Origin: Lysinibacillus sphaericus OT4b.31
GTDB taxonomy: Bacteria > Bacillota > Bacilli > Bacillales_A > Planococcaceae
NCBI RefSeq assembly: GCF_000392615.1
Contig: NZ_KB933398.1
Coordinates: forward strand, 2,318,691-2,382,690
DNA: 64,000 bases
Direction of reading: 5' to 3'
A model generated the notes under the pieces. The model was not told where the DNA came from. It saw only the letters and a list, made by a program, of their open reading frames with translations, and made no database searches. This document shows, piece after piece, positions 43,874 through 54,600 of this stretch (within the stretch, counting starts at the first letter, position 1; every line of letters begins with the position of its first letter). The position numbers were made by a program, and so were the translations under genes.

Positions 43874-45493
43874 ATGAGTATAAAAAAGAATATATACCCA
43901 TTGATGTTAGCGCTGATTATGATCGTATTAGTAGGCTGTTCTAGTGCTAATGATAGTGATGGGAAAACACAAAATGCCACAAAAAATGATGACAAGATGT
44001 TGACCATCGGATGGCCTTTAGATATAGGGCCATTAAATCCACATACTTATTTACCGAACCAAATGACTGCGCAGGTAATGGTCTATGAATCATTAGTGGA
44101 ATATAACGATGATGGGACAATCTCTCCAAAATTAGCGGAAAGCTGGGATATTTCAGAAGATAAAACAGCGTATGTATTTCATCTAAGAAAAGATGTAAAA
44201 TATTCAGATGGAACTGCATTTAATGCTGATAATGTGATTCGCAATTTTGATGCTGTTTTAGCAAATCGAGACATGCATTCTTGGATGGGGATGGTCAACC
44301 ACATTAAAGAAGTTGTCAAAGAGGATGATTTTACAGTCCGTCTACAGTTAGATGAACCCTATTATCCAGTGTTAAATGAATTGGCCTTTGTTCGTCCGTT
44401 CCGTTTTTTAGGGGATAATGGATTTCCAAAAAAGGACGCTACATATGAAAGCATACAAGCACCTGTTGGAACAGGTCCATGGGTGTTAACAGATTATAAA
44501 AAGGATGAATATGCGCTTTTTAGTCGCAACGAAAATTATTGGGGTGAAAAGCCGTTGGTAGATCAAGTGAAGGTGAAAATTATTCCTGATTCTGAATCTA
44601 TCTCACTGGCCTTTGAAAATGAAGAATTAGACTTAATCTATGGTCGCGGTATTATTAGTTTAGATAACTATTCTTTCTTGAAAGATAGCGGCAAATATAA
44701 TACGGCTATTTCAGAGCCACTATCAACACGTGCTTTATTATTCAACACACAATCTGGCCCTTTAGCAGAATTAAATGTGCGCCAAGCCATACAATATGCG
44801 ATTGATAAAGAGCAAATGGTTGAAAGCATTACACATGGTACAGAAAAAGTAGCAAATACATTATTTTGGGATGCGATTCCGTATGCCAATATCGAGTTAG
44901 CCCGGATTTTATTTAATCCGAAAAAAGCTGAGCAATTACTTGATGAAGCGGGTTGGCTATTAAAAGATGGTGAAAAGGTTCGTTCTAAAAATGGAGAACT
45001 GCTTGAACTGGATTTAATTTATATTGCAACAGATGCTATCCAAAAACCGATGGCAGAGTTAATGCAAGGGGAGTTAGCTAAGATTGGTATACAACTTAAT
45101 CTTGAAGGTGCGGATGTGATGGTAGGCCTTCAAAAATTAATGGATAATCAAGTGGATATTAATTTCTGGCGCACAAATGGCCCACCTACAGATCCACATA
45201 GCTTTGCCAATGAATCAGCGACGCCAAACGCAAGTGGTGTCTACGAAGCGAAATTAGGTTTACCAAATGCAGCTGAAATTGATGAAAAAATTCATCAATT
45301 ATTAATTGGCACGGATGAAGTACAACGTGTGCAATACTATACAGATATTTTAACAATGTTACATGACCAAGCATTATTCTATCCTATCTCATATGAGACA
45401 AACAATGTAATCTATCACGACTATGTAAAAGACTTTTTACCTCGTGCGTCAGAATATGATATTCCATACGCTCAAATGGATGTAAAGAAATAG
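43874..45493 (+). CDS. nikA: NikA-like nickel/cobalt ABC transporter substrate-binding lipoprotein
   Basis: 539 residues with a lipoprotein signal (lipobox LVGC, Cys22). Close to NikA: IGWPLDIGPLNPHTYLPNQM, then LAFVRPFRFLG and GTGPWVLTDYKKDEYALFSR, followed by NENYWGEKP. The family binds nickel, often through a chelator; cobalamin-riboswitch control here points to cobalt. GGGAG eight bases before the third of three tandem ATG codons sets 43874. A hairpin terminator separates it from nikB, as often seen for abundant binding proteins. Confidence 0.92.
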   Translation: MSIKKNIYPLMLALIMIVLVGCSSANDSDGKTQNATKNDDKMLTIGWPLDIGPLNPHTYLPNQMTAQVMVYESLVEYNDDGTISPKLAESWDISEDKTAYVFHLRKDVKYSDGTAFNADNVIRNFDAVLANRDMHSWMGMVNHIKEVVKEDDFTVRLQLDEPYYPVLNELAFVRPFRFLGDNGFPKKDATYESIQAPVGTGPWVLTDYKKDEYALFSRNENYWGEKPLVDQVKVKIIPDSESISLAFENEELDLIYGRGIISLDNYSFLKDSGKYNTAISEPLSTRALLFNTQSGPLAELNVRQAIQYAIDKEQMVESITHGTEKVANTLFWDAIPYANIELARILFNPKKAEQLLDEAGWLLKDGEKVRSKNGELLELDLIYIATDAIQKPMAELMQGELAKIGIQLNLEGADVMVGLQKLMDNQVDINFWRTNGPPTDPHSFANESATPNASGVYEAKLGLPNAAEIDEKIHQLLIGTDEVQRVQYYTDILTMLHDQALFYPISYETNNVIYHDYVKDFLPRASEYDIPYAQMDVKK

Positions 45494-45556
45494 TTAAAAA
45501 AGTGTTGGTCAATTAGGCACATAGGCATATTGCTAAGCGCTAAGGCTGACGTGCAG

Positions 45557-45589
45557 AAAGGAGCCATCTCATGTGAGACGGCTCCTTTT
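45557..45589 (+). terminator. intercistronic hairpin between nikA and nikB
   Basis: AAAGGAGCC and TCTC pair with GAGA and GGCTCCTTT around a small loop, then TTTT. It probably lowers expression of the permease genes relative to nikA. Confidence 0.85.
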
Positions 45590-45609
45590 GTAAGAGGACA
45601 GTTGGGGAA

Positions 45610-46572
45610 GTGAAAAAATTGTATGAATCCACATGGCTTTTTTGTCTAAAACGCATTATTACCCTACCATTTGTATTAGTAGGCGTATCTCTTATTACTT
45701 TTATTTTCGTTCGGTTTGTGCCTGTGGAGCCTGCAGAAGTAATTCTTAGACTGTCACGAATTGCTCCTACACCTGAAGCAATACAAGCACTTCGAGAAGA
45801 ACTTGGAACTGACAAACCGTTGCTCATCCAATATTTTATCTGGCTAAAGGGCGTACTACAATTTGATTTTGGTACATCCTTTGTGAGCAAATTACCTGTT
45901 GGACAAGAAATTTTTGCAAAACTACCAGCTACTATCGAATTAGCATTTGCTGCTTTTGCCTTAATAATCTGTTGCAGTATACCTCTTGGGGTTATCTGTG
46001 CACTGTATAAGAATTCGATAGTTGACAAACTGATTGGTTTTTTATCGATTATCAGTGTATCGATTCCAACGTTTTGGTTAGGGTTTTTACTGTTGTATAT
46101 ATTTAGTTTAAAGCTTGGTTTTTTTCCGTCAAATGGCAAGGGAAGTCTTTCGCATATCGTACTGCCAGCGGTGGCATTAGCATTACCTGTGATTGGCTTA
46201 TTTACCCAGTCTATCCGAACGAGTGTCATAGACGAATTACAAAAGCCATATGTCCATTATGCACAGTTAAGAGGTTTAAAGAAGCACATCATTTTAAGTA
46301 GACATGTGCTGAAAAATGCAGCTATCCCAGTGACGACGATGCTTGGCATGACGCTTGGCAACTTACTAGGTGGGGCTGTCATCGTAGAGCAAGTGTTTAG
46401 TTGGCCAGGTTTAGGGCGTTATTTAATTGAATCAATTATCAATCGCGATTATCCAGTCGTACAAAGTTATGTACTCATTATTGCCATCATTTATGTAGTG
46501 GCTAATTTATGTACAGATATTCTACAACGGGTGCTTGACCCTCGTTCTGCGATTATGGAGAGGAGGGGATGA
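45610..46572 (+). CDS. nikB: nickel/cobalt ABC transporter permease NikB
   Basis: 320 residues, six helices, with the DppB/NikB start (FCLKRIITLPFVLVGVSLIT) and a C-terminal EAA loop (GLKKHIILSRHVLKNAAIPV). It forms the membrane channel with NikC. The start is GTG at 45610 behind GGGGAA. It ends one base before the nikC start. Confidence 0.92.
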   Translation: MKKLYESTWLFCLKRIITLPFVLVGVSLITFIFVRFVPVEPAEVILRLSRIAPTPEAIQALREELGTDKPLLIQYFIWLKGVLQFDFGTSFVSKLPVGQEIFAKLPATIELAFAAFALIICCSIPLGVICALYKNSIVDKLIGFLSIISVSIPTFWLGFLLLYIFSLKLGFFPSNGKGSLSHIVLPAVALALPVIGLFTQSIRTSVIDELQKPYVHYAQLRGLKKHIILSRHVLKNAAIPVTTMLGMTLGNLLGGAVIVEQVFSWPGLGRYLIESIINRDYPVVQSYVLIIAIIYVVANLCTDILQRVLDPRSAIMERRG

Positions 46573-46573
46573 C

Positions 46574-47398
46574 ATGAGCATATTTTATAAAATGTCTAGA
46601 TTAACACGTATGCAATTCCTTTCGATAATTGTACTTATTATCATTGGCATGCTAGGCCTTTTCGCACCTTGGTTAATGCCAAATGATCCGTATGTAGTGG
46701 AGGTTTCTAAAAAATTTTTAGCGCCGTCATGGACGTATCCATTAGGAACAGACCATTTAGGTAGATGTACATTTTCACGTCTTTTACTAGGTATTCGCTA
46801 TTCTGTAGGCTCTGCGGTATTCATTCAAATCGTTGCCAGTATCCTGGCTATATTGGTAGGAGCAATCGTTACGTTTAAAGGTGGCGTGATAGATTTCTTC
46901 TTTATTCGTATTTGTGATATTTTATTAGCTTTCCCTACGTTAGTACTTGCCTTTGGACTTCTTGGGATTTTAGGGCCAAGTTTAAAAAATGTTTTAGTAG
47001 CTTTGATTTTTACACAGGGTATTTATTATGCAAGAATTTTAAGAGGCCTGTTTTTGAGTATAAAAGAAAAAGAATTTATTCAAGCTGCAAAGGTCAGTGG
47101 AACATCGGGATTTCAGTTGATTTCCCGACACTTTATCCCCAATACAATCACACCAATGCTAACAATCGTATCATTGGATTTAGGAAAGGTCATTTTAGAA
47201 ATTGCGGGCTTTTCGTTTATAGGCCTCGGTGTACAAGCACCAACGCCAGAATGGGGGATGATGATTAGTGAAGGCAAGCAATATATTCGATTACATCCTG
47301 AACTGATGTTGTATCCTGGAACAGCCATCGTCATCGTTGTCCTGCTAGTCAATGTTTTAGCAAGTAGTGTTAAGAAACTAAATCATCAAAAGGGGTAG
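46574..47398 (+). CDS. nikC: nickel/cobalt ABC transporter permease NikC
   Basis: 274 residues, DppC/NikC type: LGLFAPWLMPNDPY near the start, LGTDHLGRCTFSRLLLGIR, and an EAA loop (KVSGTSGFQLISRHFIPNT). The ATG at 46574 with GGAGGGG upstream is preferred to a start inside nikB. It pairs with NikB. Confidence 0.92.
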   Translation: MSIFYKMSRLTRMQFLSIIVLIIIGMLGLFAPWLMPNDPYVVEVSKKFLAPSWTYPLGTDHLGRCTFSRLLLGIRYSVGSAVFIQIVASILAILVGAIVTFKGGVIDFFFIRICDILLAFPTLVLAFGLLGILGPSLKNVLVALIFTQGIYYARILRGLFLSIKEKEFIQAAKVSGTSGFQLISRHFIPNTITPMLTIVSLDLGKVILEIAGFSFIGLGVQAPTPEWGMMISEGKQYIRLHPELMLYPGTAIVIVVLLVNVLASSVKKLNHQKG

Positions 47399-47400
47399 CT

Positions 47401-48189
47401 ATGAAAAATGAGACATTCTGTCATCCGATTCTAACGATCAAAGATTTACATGTCACAATCGGTGAAAAAAAAATTTTGAAAAATATTAATTTAAGCGCTG
47501 ATAAAGGACGTGTATTAGGGATTATTGGCGAAAGTGGCTGTGGGAAATCCATGTTATGCCAAGCGATTATGCGGTCACTTCCGATTTGTGCTCAACAACA
47601 GGGACAAATTCTCTATAATAATCACGATTTAACAACACTTTCTGACGTAAACATGAGAAATTATCGGGGTAAACACCTATCGATGATTATGCAAAATCCA
47701 TCTATATCATTTGATAGCAATCAAACCATTGACATGCATTTTCGAGAAACGTTAAAGGCTCACTTTACCATGAATAAAAAAGAAATAAAGCAAACGGCAA
47801 TTTATTATATGAATAAAGTACATCTGCCGAATCCAGAAAAACTTTTAACTTTTTACCCCTTTCAATTGAGTGGTGGTATGCTTCAGCGTGTCATGATTGC
47901 GCTAGCTCTTGCAATGCAAGCAAACTTATTAATTGCTGATGAGCCGACGACAGCTCTCGATACAATCAATCAAAAAAATATTTTAAACCTATTTAATGAT
48001 ATTCGGACAGAAACGAATGCAACCATTATTATAGTTACACATGATTTAGGTGTAATTGCTGAGCTTGCGGACGATGTTGCGGTTATGTACAAGGGGGAAG
48101 TCGTCGAGCAAACCAATGTATTTGATTGTTTTGATAACCCACAGCATTCTTATACAAAAAAACTATTACATTCAAGGATTACAATTTAA
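47401..48189 (+). CDS. nikD: nickel/cobalt ABC transporter ATPase NikD
   Basis: 262 residues. Walker A GESGCGKS (about 43-50), signature LSGGMLQRVMIA, Walker B LLIADEPTTALD, and the switch His in VTHDLG. OppD/NikD class. It starts two bases after nikC and has AAAGGGG upstream. Confidence 0.93.
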   Translation: MKNETFCHPILTIKDLHVTIGEKKILKNINLSADKGRVLGIIGESGCGKSMLCQAIMRSLPICAQQQGQILYNNHDLTTLSDVNMRNYRGKHLSMIMQNPSISFDSNQTIDMHFRETLKAHFTMNKKEIKQTAIYYMNKVHLPNPEKLLTFYPFQLSGGMLQRVMIALALAMQANLLIADEPTTALDTINQKNILNLFNDIRTETNATIIIVTHDLGVIAELADDVAVMYKGEVVEQTNVFDCFDNPQHSYTKKLLHSRITI

Positions 48190-48201
48190 AGGTGTGTGTA
48201 G

Positions 48202-48993
48202 ATGACATTATTAGAGGTGACCAACGTAGTAAAGCATTATCCGTCTGGCCAGTCATTATTACGAAAAAAGCAACTTGTGCCTGTCTTACAAGATATAACA
48301 TTTTCACTTCATGAAGGTGAATGCTTAGGATTGGTCGGACAAAGTGGTTGTGGTAAAAGTACCTTAAGTCGTATTCTTTTAGGTTTAGAGAAACCTACAA
48401 AAGGCATTGTACGATTTAATGGTGTCAATTTATATCAGGCAAATGCGAAGGAGAAAAAAGGCATTCGTAGAGAGTTACAGGCCGTATTTCAAAATAGTTT
48501 TAATTCATTTAATCCAAAGCAAACGATTGCGGAAATAATTGAGGAACCGTTACTAAATTTTGAACAATTTTCACGATTAGAACGTCAGCAAAAAGTAGTG
48601 GAATTACTTAATTGGGTTGAGTTAGAAAAAAATGTAGCGAATAAATTCCCCTGGCAGCTAAGTGGTGGGCAACAGCAGCGGGTAAATATTGCCCGAGCTA
48701 TTGCTGTCCACCCAAAATTAATAGTTTTAGATGAAGCGATTAGTAGCCTTGATATGATATTACAAAAACATATTTTACAACTGCTACAAACGCTTCAACA
48801 ACAATTGAATTTGTCGTATATTTTTATTTCACATGATTTAAATGCCACTCGCTTTATAGCAGATCGAATACTTGTGATGCAGCAAGGTCAAGTCGTTGAT
48901 GAAATGAAGAAAGATGCTTCATTTCAACATCCTGCTGCACTTGAGTTGTACAATGCCATCTTGCCTATGCATCCAAGAGATTGTAAAAAATGA
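48202..48993 (+). CDS. nikE: nickel/cobalt ABC transporter ATPase NikE
   Basis: 263 residues. Walker A GQSGCGKST, signature LSGGQQQRVNIARA, Walker B LIVLDEAISSLD, H-loop ISHDLN. OppF/NikE class, second ATPase of the complex and last gene of the operon. AAAGGTG precedes the ATG. A short hairpin terminator follows. Confidence 0.93.
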   Translation: MTLLEVTNVVKHYPSGQSLLRKKQLVPVLQDITFSLHEGECLGLVGQSGCGKSTLSRILLGLEKPTKGIVRFNGVNLYQANAKEKKGIRRELQAVFQNSFNSFNPKQTIAEIIEEPLLNFEQFSRLERQQKVVELLNWVELEKNVANKFPWQLSGGQQQRVNIARAIAVHPKLIVLDEAISSLDMILQKHILQLLQTLQQQLNLSYIFISHDLNATRFIADRILVMQQGQVVDEMKKDASFQHPAALELYNAILPMHPRDCKK

Positions 48994-49002
48994 ATGGAAA
49001 AC

Positions 49003-49040
49003 AAAAAAATCGTAGTGTGTCGATTTGCTACGATTTCTTG
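49003..49040 (+). terminator. terminator after nikE
   Basis: AAATCGTAG pairs with CTACGATTT; a modest T-rich tail follows. Confidence 0.7.
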
Positions 49041-49079
49041 CCATTGACTATACTTGCGTGAACCTCTATATAGATTACG

Positions 49080-49640
49080 CTATACTTTCGGTAAGTAAAG
49101 TTGATACATGGCAGTTTCTTCATCAATCGATTTGGCAATGTCAAATGCTTCTTGCTGGGATTTATGATTATTCATCATTTCATACATAAACCTTACAACA
49201 AACATTAAATTTGAGTTACCGTCTATGTAATCATCAGGACCTATATAGGAATGGCAACCACTTTTAAAAAATGCGTCTGCTAGTCGTTCATCTCCTAATG
49301 TACAACCCGGGGCGATGACCTTCACATCTTGCAGTTTTGAAAAGTGTAAGACCTCCTGAGGACCGAAGAATTCACCTCTTGGCTCACCCTCCTCATAGAT
49401 ATCCTCACCTAGTTCGGGTAGACAAAATCTTCCTTCATCTCCATGGAAATTTAATATCAAATAATCCATTTTCGACTCTCGATCTTCACCAGACAGAACA
49501 TCAACCAAGTCACTTGGTCGCCCTATCCAATGAACCGTAACTCTTGCGCCAAAATACTCAAGCATTGAGCGTAATGCGAATGATTCCAGATCACAATCTG
49601 GTCCTACCACTAAGCTCACATATAACGCTGGTTTACTCAT
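49080..49640 (-). CDS. orphan caspase/CHAT-like fold protein
   Basis: 186 residues, no signal or membrane helix. The order of elements matches caspase-like CHAT peptidases: a strand ending LILNFHGDEG (His66), then VIAPGCTLGD (Cys113), then LADAFFKSGCHSYIGPDDYI, like the A-x-x-x-L-x-x-A-G-x-x-S-x-I-G block of CHAT domains. It would carry a His-Cys dyad. It lacks the TPR or effector domains that such peptidases usually have. I think homologues in bacilli carry an odd aminolevulinate-dehydratase name; the sequence gives no support for that. Confidence 0.6.
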   Translation of the reverse strand: MSKPALYVSLVVGPDCDLESFALRSMLEYFGARVTVHWIGRPSDLVDVLSGEDRESKMDYLILNFHGDEGRFCLPELGEDIYEEGEPRGEFFGPQEVLHFSKLQDVKVIAPGCTLGDERLADAFFKSGCHSYIGPDDYIDGNSNLMFVVRFMYEMMNNHKSQQEAFDIAKSIDEETAMYQLYLPKV

Positions 49641-49999
49641 GTGATTACCCCTTCCTATATTTCAAGATAAATTAAGCGTACTACTATAAAGTCATTATAA
49701 ACTGAAATTATCCTAATTTGGAAATATAATGAATAAAAATTTAATTTACAGTAAGTAGAGAGCAGGTAGTACATAAGCTGTCGGTTTTTCATGTAGAAAA
49801 CAGTTGAACTGCTATTCGTCCTATATCTGAATGACTAGTAAAATACTCCTTAAAAAAGTCAATACTCTTTAATAGGAGTTTTTATTTTTGTCAAATATTA
49901 GATTTTATTTGTTATTATAGTATTAAGTAATATAGGAGGACACGTGAACTTACGCTATACTCAAGATGGCTAAGTACAATAGCGGAATAGAGGGGTCGT
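49641..49999. other. gene-free stretch before the first chemotaxis receptor
   Basis: AT-rich. It holds a weak hairpin with T tail near 49835-49890 and a good ribosome site TAGGAGG at about 49931 followed by a nine-codon GTG frame (MNLRYTQDG), which may be a leader peptide or a remnant. Confidence 0.35.
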
Positions 50000-51679
50000 A
50001 TGAGAATAACCGTAGAACGAAAACTGCAGTTTGCTTTTGGCATTGTTTTAGTATTTCTCTTAGGAATTACCGGCATTGCGATGTATTATTTGAATGAAAA
50101 TAAACATACACTTGCGGAAATTGAAGAGAATACGGAATTTATCAATTTGTATAATGATATTTCCTTCCAAACGGTGCGTGCGAATGCAGCTATTCGAGGA
50201 TACATGTTATATGGCAAAGAAGAAATGTTAGATAACCATCATGAAATTCGTGATACCTTACATAAGTCCATTGATCGTCTTGCATCATTAGGACAGGATA
50301 ATGCAGATTTTAAACAATTTTTACAACAGTTAAGTGAGTGGGAAAAACCCATTGACGAGCAAATCGTACCATTATATCAAAACGGTGAACAGGCACAAGC
50401 ACAGCAGCTAGCGTTACCAGTGCTTGGAGAAGGCTCTCAAAAACTTGTTGTCTTTGGCAAAACGATGGCTACTGCACAGCAGGAAGAAATGTTGGCACAT
50501 ATCGAGGCTACCAAACAAAGTGGTGCAAGAAGTGCTAAGGAAATCGCTGGATTAGCGATTGTTTCTTTGGTAATAAGTATCATCATTGCGACAGCTTTTG
50601 GTAGACGTGTGGCAAAGAATATTCAACAAACGGTTGTCGAGATGGACAAGTTCTCAAATGGCAATTTACAAACCCATTTACAATTTACAACGAAGGATGA
50701 ATTTGCACAGCTCGCAGCTTCATTCAATACGATGTCTGAAAAATTGCGACATACTATGAAGCAAGTCGGTGACTCTTCTGAACAGGTTGCAGCGACATCA
50801 GAGCAACTGACTGCCAGTAGCTTGGAAGTAACACAAGCAACGGAAGTTGTCACAGAATCGATTCAAGATATTGCACAAGGGATTGAAAAACAAGATGCAT
50901 TGACAGGGGATGTAAGAGATTTATCTTCCCATATACTGAAAAAAATGAATGAAATCTCAACGAGCATAGATAACGTAAATGATGCAACGGTCGAAACAAA
51001 AAATATGGCGAGTACGGGGCGTTCCTCTGTACGTAATGTCATTGAGCAGATGAATGAGATTACGGATAATACAGCTGAGCTTAGCACACGTGTCAATGAT
51101 TTAGATGAAAACACAGCGGCCATTGTTTCAGCAGTCAATGTCATCAAAAATATTACGACCCAAACAAATCTACTGGCGATCAATGCTTCCATTGAAGCGG
51201 CACGAAGCGGTGAGCATGGCAAAGGCTTTGCTGTTGTTGCAGAGGAAGTTCGTAAACTAGCGGATGAATCAAATTTAGCTGCAGTAGATATTGAAAAGGT
51301 TGTGGCACAAATTACCAATAGCACGAGAATTATTGAAGAAGATATGGTCAATAGCAATGATTCCGTTACTGTTGGGCGTGAAAAAGTGAATGTTGCTCGC
51401 GACAACTTCCTTTTAATTGACCAGGCTATAGATGATGTGCAAGCGCAGACTGAATCCGTGACTGCGGCAATTCGTGCCATCCATGTTGACATTGAAAAAC
51501 TAGTAAAAGAAATTGACTATATAAGCGAGGTATCGATGCAATCGAGTGGCAATGTCCAAAGCGTTGCAGCTTCATCGCAGGAGCAAAACGCCGCGATGGA
51601 AGAAGTAGCCGCAGCCTCCACACACCTAGCGAAAATGGCTATTGATTTACAAGAATCCATTCAGGCATTTAAATACTGA
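50000..51679 (+). CDS. methyl-accepting chemotaxis protein (4HB sensor type)
   Basis: 559 residues. TM1 at about 8-29, a four-helix-bundle-like outer domain (30-180), TM2 at about 181-200, HAMP (200-255), then a cytoplasmic signalling coiled coil with the hairpin tip [39 protein letters not shown] (quoted in two parts by position 388-427). The ligand is unknown. GAGGGG precedes the ATG. It is alone, without che genes nearby. Confidence 0.93.
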   Translation: MRITVERKLQFAFGIVLVFLLGITGIAMYYLNENKHTLAEIEENTEFINLYNDISFQTVRANAAIRGYMLYGKEEMLDNHHEIRDTLHKSIDRLASLGQDNADFKQFLQQLSEWEKPIDEQIVPLYQNGEQAQAQQLALPVLGEGSQKLVVFGKTMATAQQEEMLAHIEATKQSGARSAKEIAGLAIVSLVISIIIATAFGRRVAKNIQQTVVEMDKFSNGNLQTHLQFTTKDEFAQLAASFNTMSEKLRHTMKQVGDSSEQVAATSEQLTASSLEVTQATEVVTESIQDIAQGIEKQDALTGDVRDLSSHILKKMNEISTSIDNVNDATVETKNMASTGRSSVRNVIEQMNEITDNTAELSTRVNDLDENTAAIVSAVNVIKNITTQTNLLAINASIEAARSGEHGKGFAVVAEEVRKLADESNLAAVDIEKVVAQITNSTRIIEEDMVNSNDSVTVGREKVNVARDNFLLIDQAIDDVQAQTESVTAAIRAIHVDIEKLVKEIDYISEVSMQSSGNVQSVAASSQEQNAAMEEVAAASTHLAKMAIDLQESIQAFKY

Positions 51680-51801
51680 TTACGTGAACCCCATGCATTT
51701 GCTGTAACGGATGATGCATAGGGGTTTTAACTGTGCAAAAATTGCAAATACATTAAATTATTTTATTTATGTAAAGAGCTCGTGAAAATGAAAAAAAGTA
51801 T

Positions 51802-51984
51802 TTGAATTTGCGCATTTTGACCGATAAAACCTTTGGGTCAAATTTATCGATTGAAGGAGCGAGTATTGAAAAATTATATGTAGATGACAGCGACATCCTT
51901 TTCGAGTCTAATCATTACATCAAGTGGTGTGCACATAAAGGCATACGCAAAATAATCTTAAGAACAAGCTTTTATAACTTATGA
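51802..51984 (+). CDS. doubtful 60-codon ORF
   Basis: TTG-initiated frame between two receptor genes. It has no ribosome site. Composition is protein-like (IEGASIEKLYVDDSDILFES) but the product is not recognised. It could be the remnant of a larger gene. Confidence 0.3.
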   Translation: MNLRILTDKTFGSNLSIEGASIEKLYVDDSDILFESNHYIKWCAHKGIRKIILRTSFYNL

Positions 51985-52005
51985 AGACAAAAGGAGAATG
52001 GATGC

Positions 52006-53967
52006 ATGAAAAAAATATTTGGAAGTTTTAAGGGCAAGCTCTATGTATTATTTGCACTTGTCTTACTCATCCCAGTTTGCTCAGTAGGAATCTTATCGTA
52101 TATCTCATCGAAAGATTCAATTAAAGATGAAATTTTATTTAGTGCAAATGAAAGTGTTGGGATGTTAAATAATCTTATCGATAAAACCGTCAGTGAAAAA
52201 ATACACGAAGTCGGTGTTTTTAGTGAAGAGATAAATGCTTCTATGTATGAAGAGGGAGAAGCGACTCTACGAACAACGTTCAAACAATATACTGCATTAA
52301 ATCCAGGTACATTAAGTATTTATGTTGGAACACAAGACGGTGAATTTATTGTAGAACCAAAAAAGTATGAATCTGAAGATAACCCCTTGGAAAGAGAATG
52401 GTATAAAGAAGCTGTAGCGCTTAAGGGCAAGCCTTTTATTACAAAACCTTATGTAGATGCAGGAACTGGAGAAATGGTCGTTACAGTTGCTAGTCAGGTA
52501 AAAGATCAATCAGGCGTTGTGGCAGTAGATATAACACTGACAGAACTGCAAAAAATCTCAGACTCTATTACAATCGGAAAAAATGGCTACTCCTCTATAT
52601 TTGGTGCAAATAATATGGTCATTTCTCATCCTACATTAGAAGCTGGAGGGGAATTAAAAGAGAAATTCTTGGATCAGATGCACGAAAGTGAATCTGGTAC
52701 GTACGATTATTTCTATAACAATGATCATCGCACCATGTTTTTTACTACGAATGAATTAACCGGTTGGAAAATTACAGGCACCATTTTTTCGAAAGAAATA
52801 GATGAATCAGCGTCCTCTATTTTAGCTACTACGACTCTTGTGTTAGTCATTGCCATTATTTTAAGCTCTATTGTCGTATATTTTGTGTTGAGAGCAATCA
52901 TCAAACCAATTAGAGCCTTAAAAGATAGTGCAGTAACAATTAGTAAAGGTGATTTAACCGAGAAAGTGAAGATTACCTCGAATGATGAAATAGGGCAATT
53001 GGGACAAGCCTTCAATGACATGCAGGATAGCCTTCGTACCCTGATTAAAAAGATAGAAGTAAATGCGGAGGAAGTTGCATCTTCAGCAGAAGAGTTAACC
53101 GCAAATGCCGATCAGACGAGCGAGGCAACGGAAAAAGTGGCCATCTCTATACAAGAAGTGGCATTAAGCGCAGACACACAAACAACGAATGCGACAAGGA
53201 ATGCGGAATCGTTAAATGAGCTTTCAAAAGCAATTCTACATGTGGCGGAAATATCGTCCACAGTGACGGATCTGTCTCAATATGCTACGAAACAGGCTGA
53301 TGAGGGCGGACAAGCAGTACAAGATACCAAAAATCAAATGAATTCAATTCATTTATCCGTCACAGATTCAAACAGTAAAATTCAATCTTTACATGAACGA
53401 TCTCAACAAATCTCGTCAATTTTAGATGTCATTACAAGCATTGCCGATCAAACCAATCTACTCGCGCTCAATGCAGCTATCGAGGCGGCAAGAGCAGGGG
53501 AGCATGGCAAAGGCTTTGCAGTAGTTGCCGATGAAGTACGCAAGCTGGCTGAGCAATCACAGCAATCAGCAAGTCAAATTTTCGAGCTCATTCATGGTAT
53601 TCAGGAAGAAACAAAACAGTCTGTTCACATCATGGCAAAAGTGTCAGAGGATGTACTCGATGGTTTACGTGTATCAGATGAAGCAATCGCCAAATTCCAA
53701 GTGATTATGACAAGGATGAATGAAATTACACCTAAAATGGAAGAAGTTTCTTCTGCATCAGAACAGATGTCTGCTAGTGTTCAAGAGGTAACCGCAATTA
53801 CGGAAGATTTGGCTTTCTCAGCTAAAGGGAATGCTTCCGCATCAGAAGATGTTGCTGCTTCAACTGAAGAACAATTAGCTTCAATGGAAGAAATCAATGC
53901 ATCCGCACAAGCACTATCTCACATGGCAGATGAATTAAAAGGGCTAATCAGTCAGTTTAAATACTAA
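52006..53967 (+). CDS. methyl-accepting chemotaxis protein with dCache sensor
   Basis: 653 residues. TM1 (about 10-32), dCache outer domain (about 35-275), TM2 (about 277-299), HAMP (300-352), signalling domain with the tip around 475-510. The sensor holds REWY at about 128-131, then PYVD and later VAVD, which follow the spacing of the amino-acid-binding dCache motif; the leading Tyr of that motif is replaced. It therefore probably senses amino acids. AAAGGAG precedes the ATG. Confidence 0.93.
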   Translation: MKKIFGSFKGKLYVLFALVLLIPVCSVGILSYISSKDSIKDEILFSANESVGMLNNLIDKTVSEKIHEVGVFSEEINASMYEEGEATLRTTFKQYTALNPGTLSIYVGTQDGEFIVEPKKYESEDNPLEREWYKEAVALKGKPFITKPYVDAGTGEMVVTVASQVKDQSGVVAVDITLTELQKISDSITIGKNGYSSIFGANNMVISHPTLEAGGELKEKFLDQMHESESGTYDYFYNNDHRTMFFTTNELTGWKITGTIFSKEIDESASSILATTTLVLVIAIILSSIVVYFVLRAIIKPIRALKDSAVTISKGDLTEKVKITSNDEIGQLGQAFNDMQDSLRTLIKKIEVNAEEVASSAEELTANADQTSEATEKVAISIQEVALSADTQTTNATRNAESLNELSKAILHVAEISSTVTDLSQYATKQADEGGQAVQDTKNQMNSIHLSVTDSNSKIQSLHERSQQISSILDVITSIADQTNLLALNAAIEAARAGEHGKGFAVVADEVRKLAEQSQQSASQIFELIHGIQEETKQSVHIMAKVSEDVLDGLRVSDEAIAKFQVIMTRMNEITPKMEEVSSASEQMSASVQEVTAITEDLAFSAKGNASASEDVAASTEEQLASMEEINASAQALSHMADELKGLISQFKY

Positions 53968-54008
53968 AAAAAACATACTAACATTAGTAGTACAAACCAA
54001 GGCCATGG

Positions 54009-54050
54009 TTTGTGCTACTATTTTTTTATAGTAGAAGTGAAGAAAAGCCG
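54009..54050 (+). terminator. terminator after the dCache receptor
   Basis: AGTAGTACAAACCA pairs with TGGTTTGTGCTACT, followed by T7. Confidence 0.92.
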
Positions 54051-54213
54051 ACCAGCCTCTGGGACCATTTATGAGTCCGTATATAAAACCGGCTAACTTC
54101 ATGCCCTTATATAATCAGTTTAGTATGTTGGGTCCAAGAGATCGTGTATAAGAAAGTGGAATCGATAAGGTACTGTGAAGGCTTCTATGATTGGTCAAAA
54201 GGAGAAGAATGAG

Positions 54214-54363
54214 ATGAAACATGTCATTGCGTTAGATGTCAGTAAAGGAAAAAGTACCGTTGCGATTTATGATGGTCACCGCCAATGTGTGTGTAGTAAC
54301 TCTCATTATACAGGATTTGGGGAGGTGCTCTATTTTCTTGTCATTTTAAGCTTAGAGCCGTAA
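54214..54363 (+). pseudogene. IS110-family transposase, N-terminal fragment
   Basis: MKHVIALDVSKGKSTVAIYD followed by GHRQCV is the start of an IS110-type DEDD transposase, with the first catalytic Asp (LDVSKG) present. The frame ends after about 50 residues; the other 350 are missing. The upstream 150 bp (54050-54210) probably belong to the element's left end. The IS110 body has been deleted. Confidence 0.8.
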
Positions 54364-54550
54364 GGTCTCAAAATTACGAAATTGACTCAATTATAAGAAT
54401 ATTACTGAAAAGGGTCACTTCCCATCCAAAAGTGACCCAAACCAACAAATCGGGAGGTGTAAGGCTATATTAGCTTTACATTACTATTATTATGATTGGA
54501 TTACTATGTTTATATAGTTCATTGCCTTTGAATTAGATTTAAATTAAAAA

Positions 54551-54580
54551 AACCGCAGCGAGGGAAGTTGCTGCAGTATA
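54551..54580. terminator. hairpin downstream of the small membrane protein
   Basis: CCGCAGC pairs with GTTGCTGCAG-like arms next to an A run (T on the minus strand), ending the minus-strand gene. Closely similar to the hairpin at 54831. Confidence 0.6.
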
Positions 54581-54600
54581 GAGATTAACTGCACAATATG

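Noticed and set aside
43874..48993. Oligopeptide (Opp/Dpp) transporter
   Set aside because: The ATPases and permeases alone would fit, but the binding protein follows NikA over most of its length and the cobalamin riboswitch supports metal transport.
49080..49640. Aminolevulinate dehydratase
   Set aside because: Much too short and without the zinc cysteines or active-site lysines of that enzyme; the pattern fits a caspase-like fold instead.
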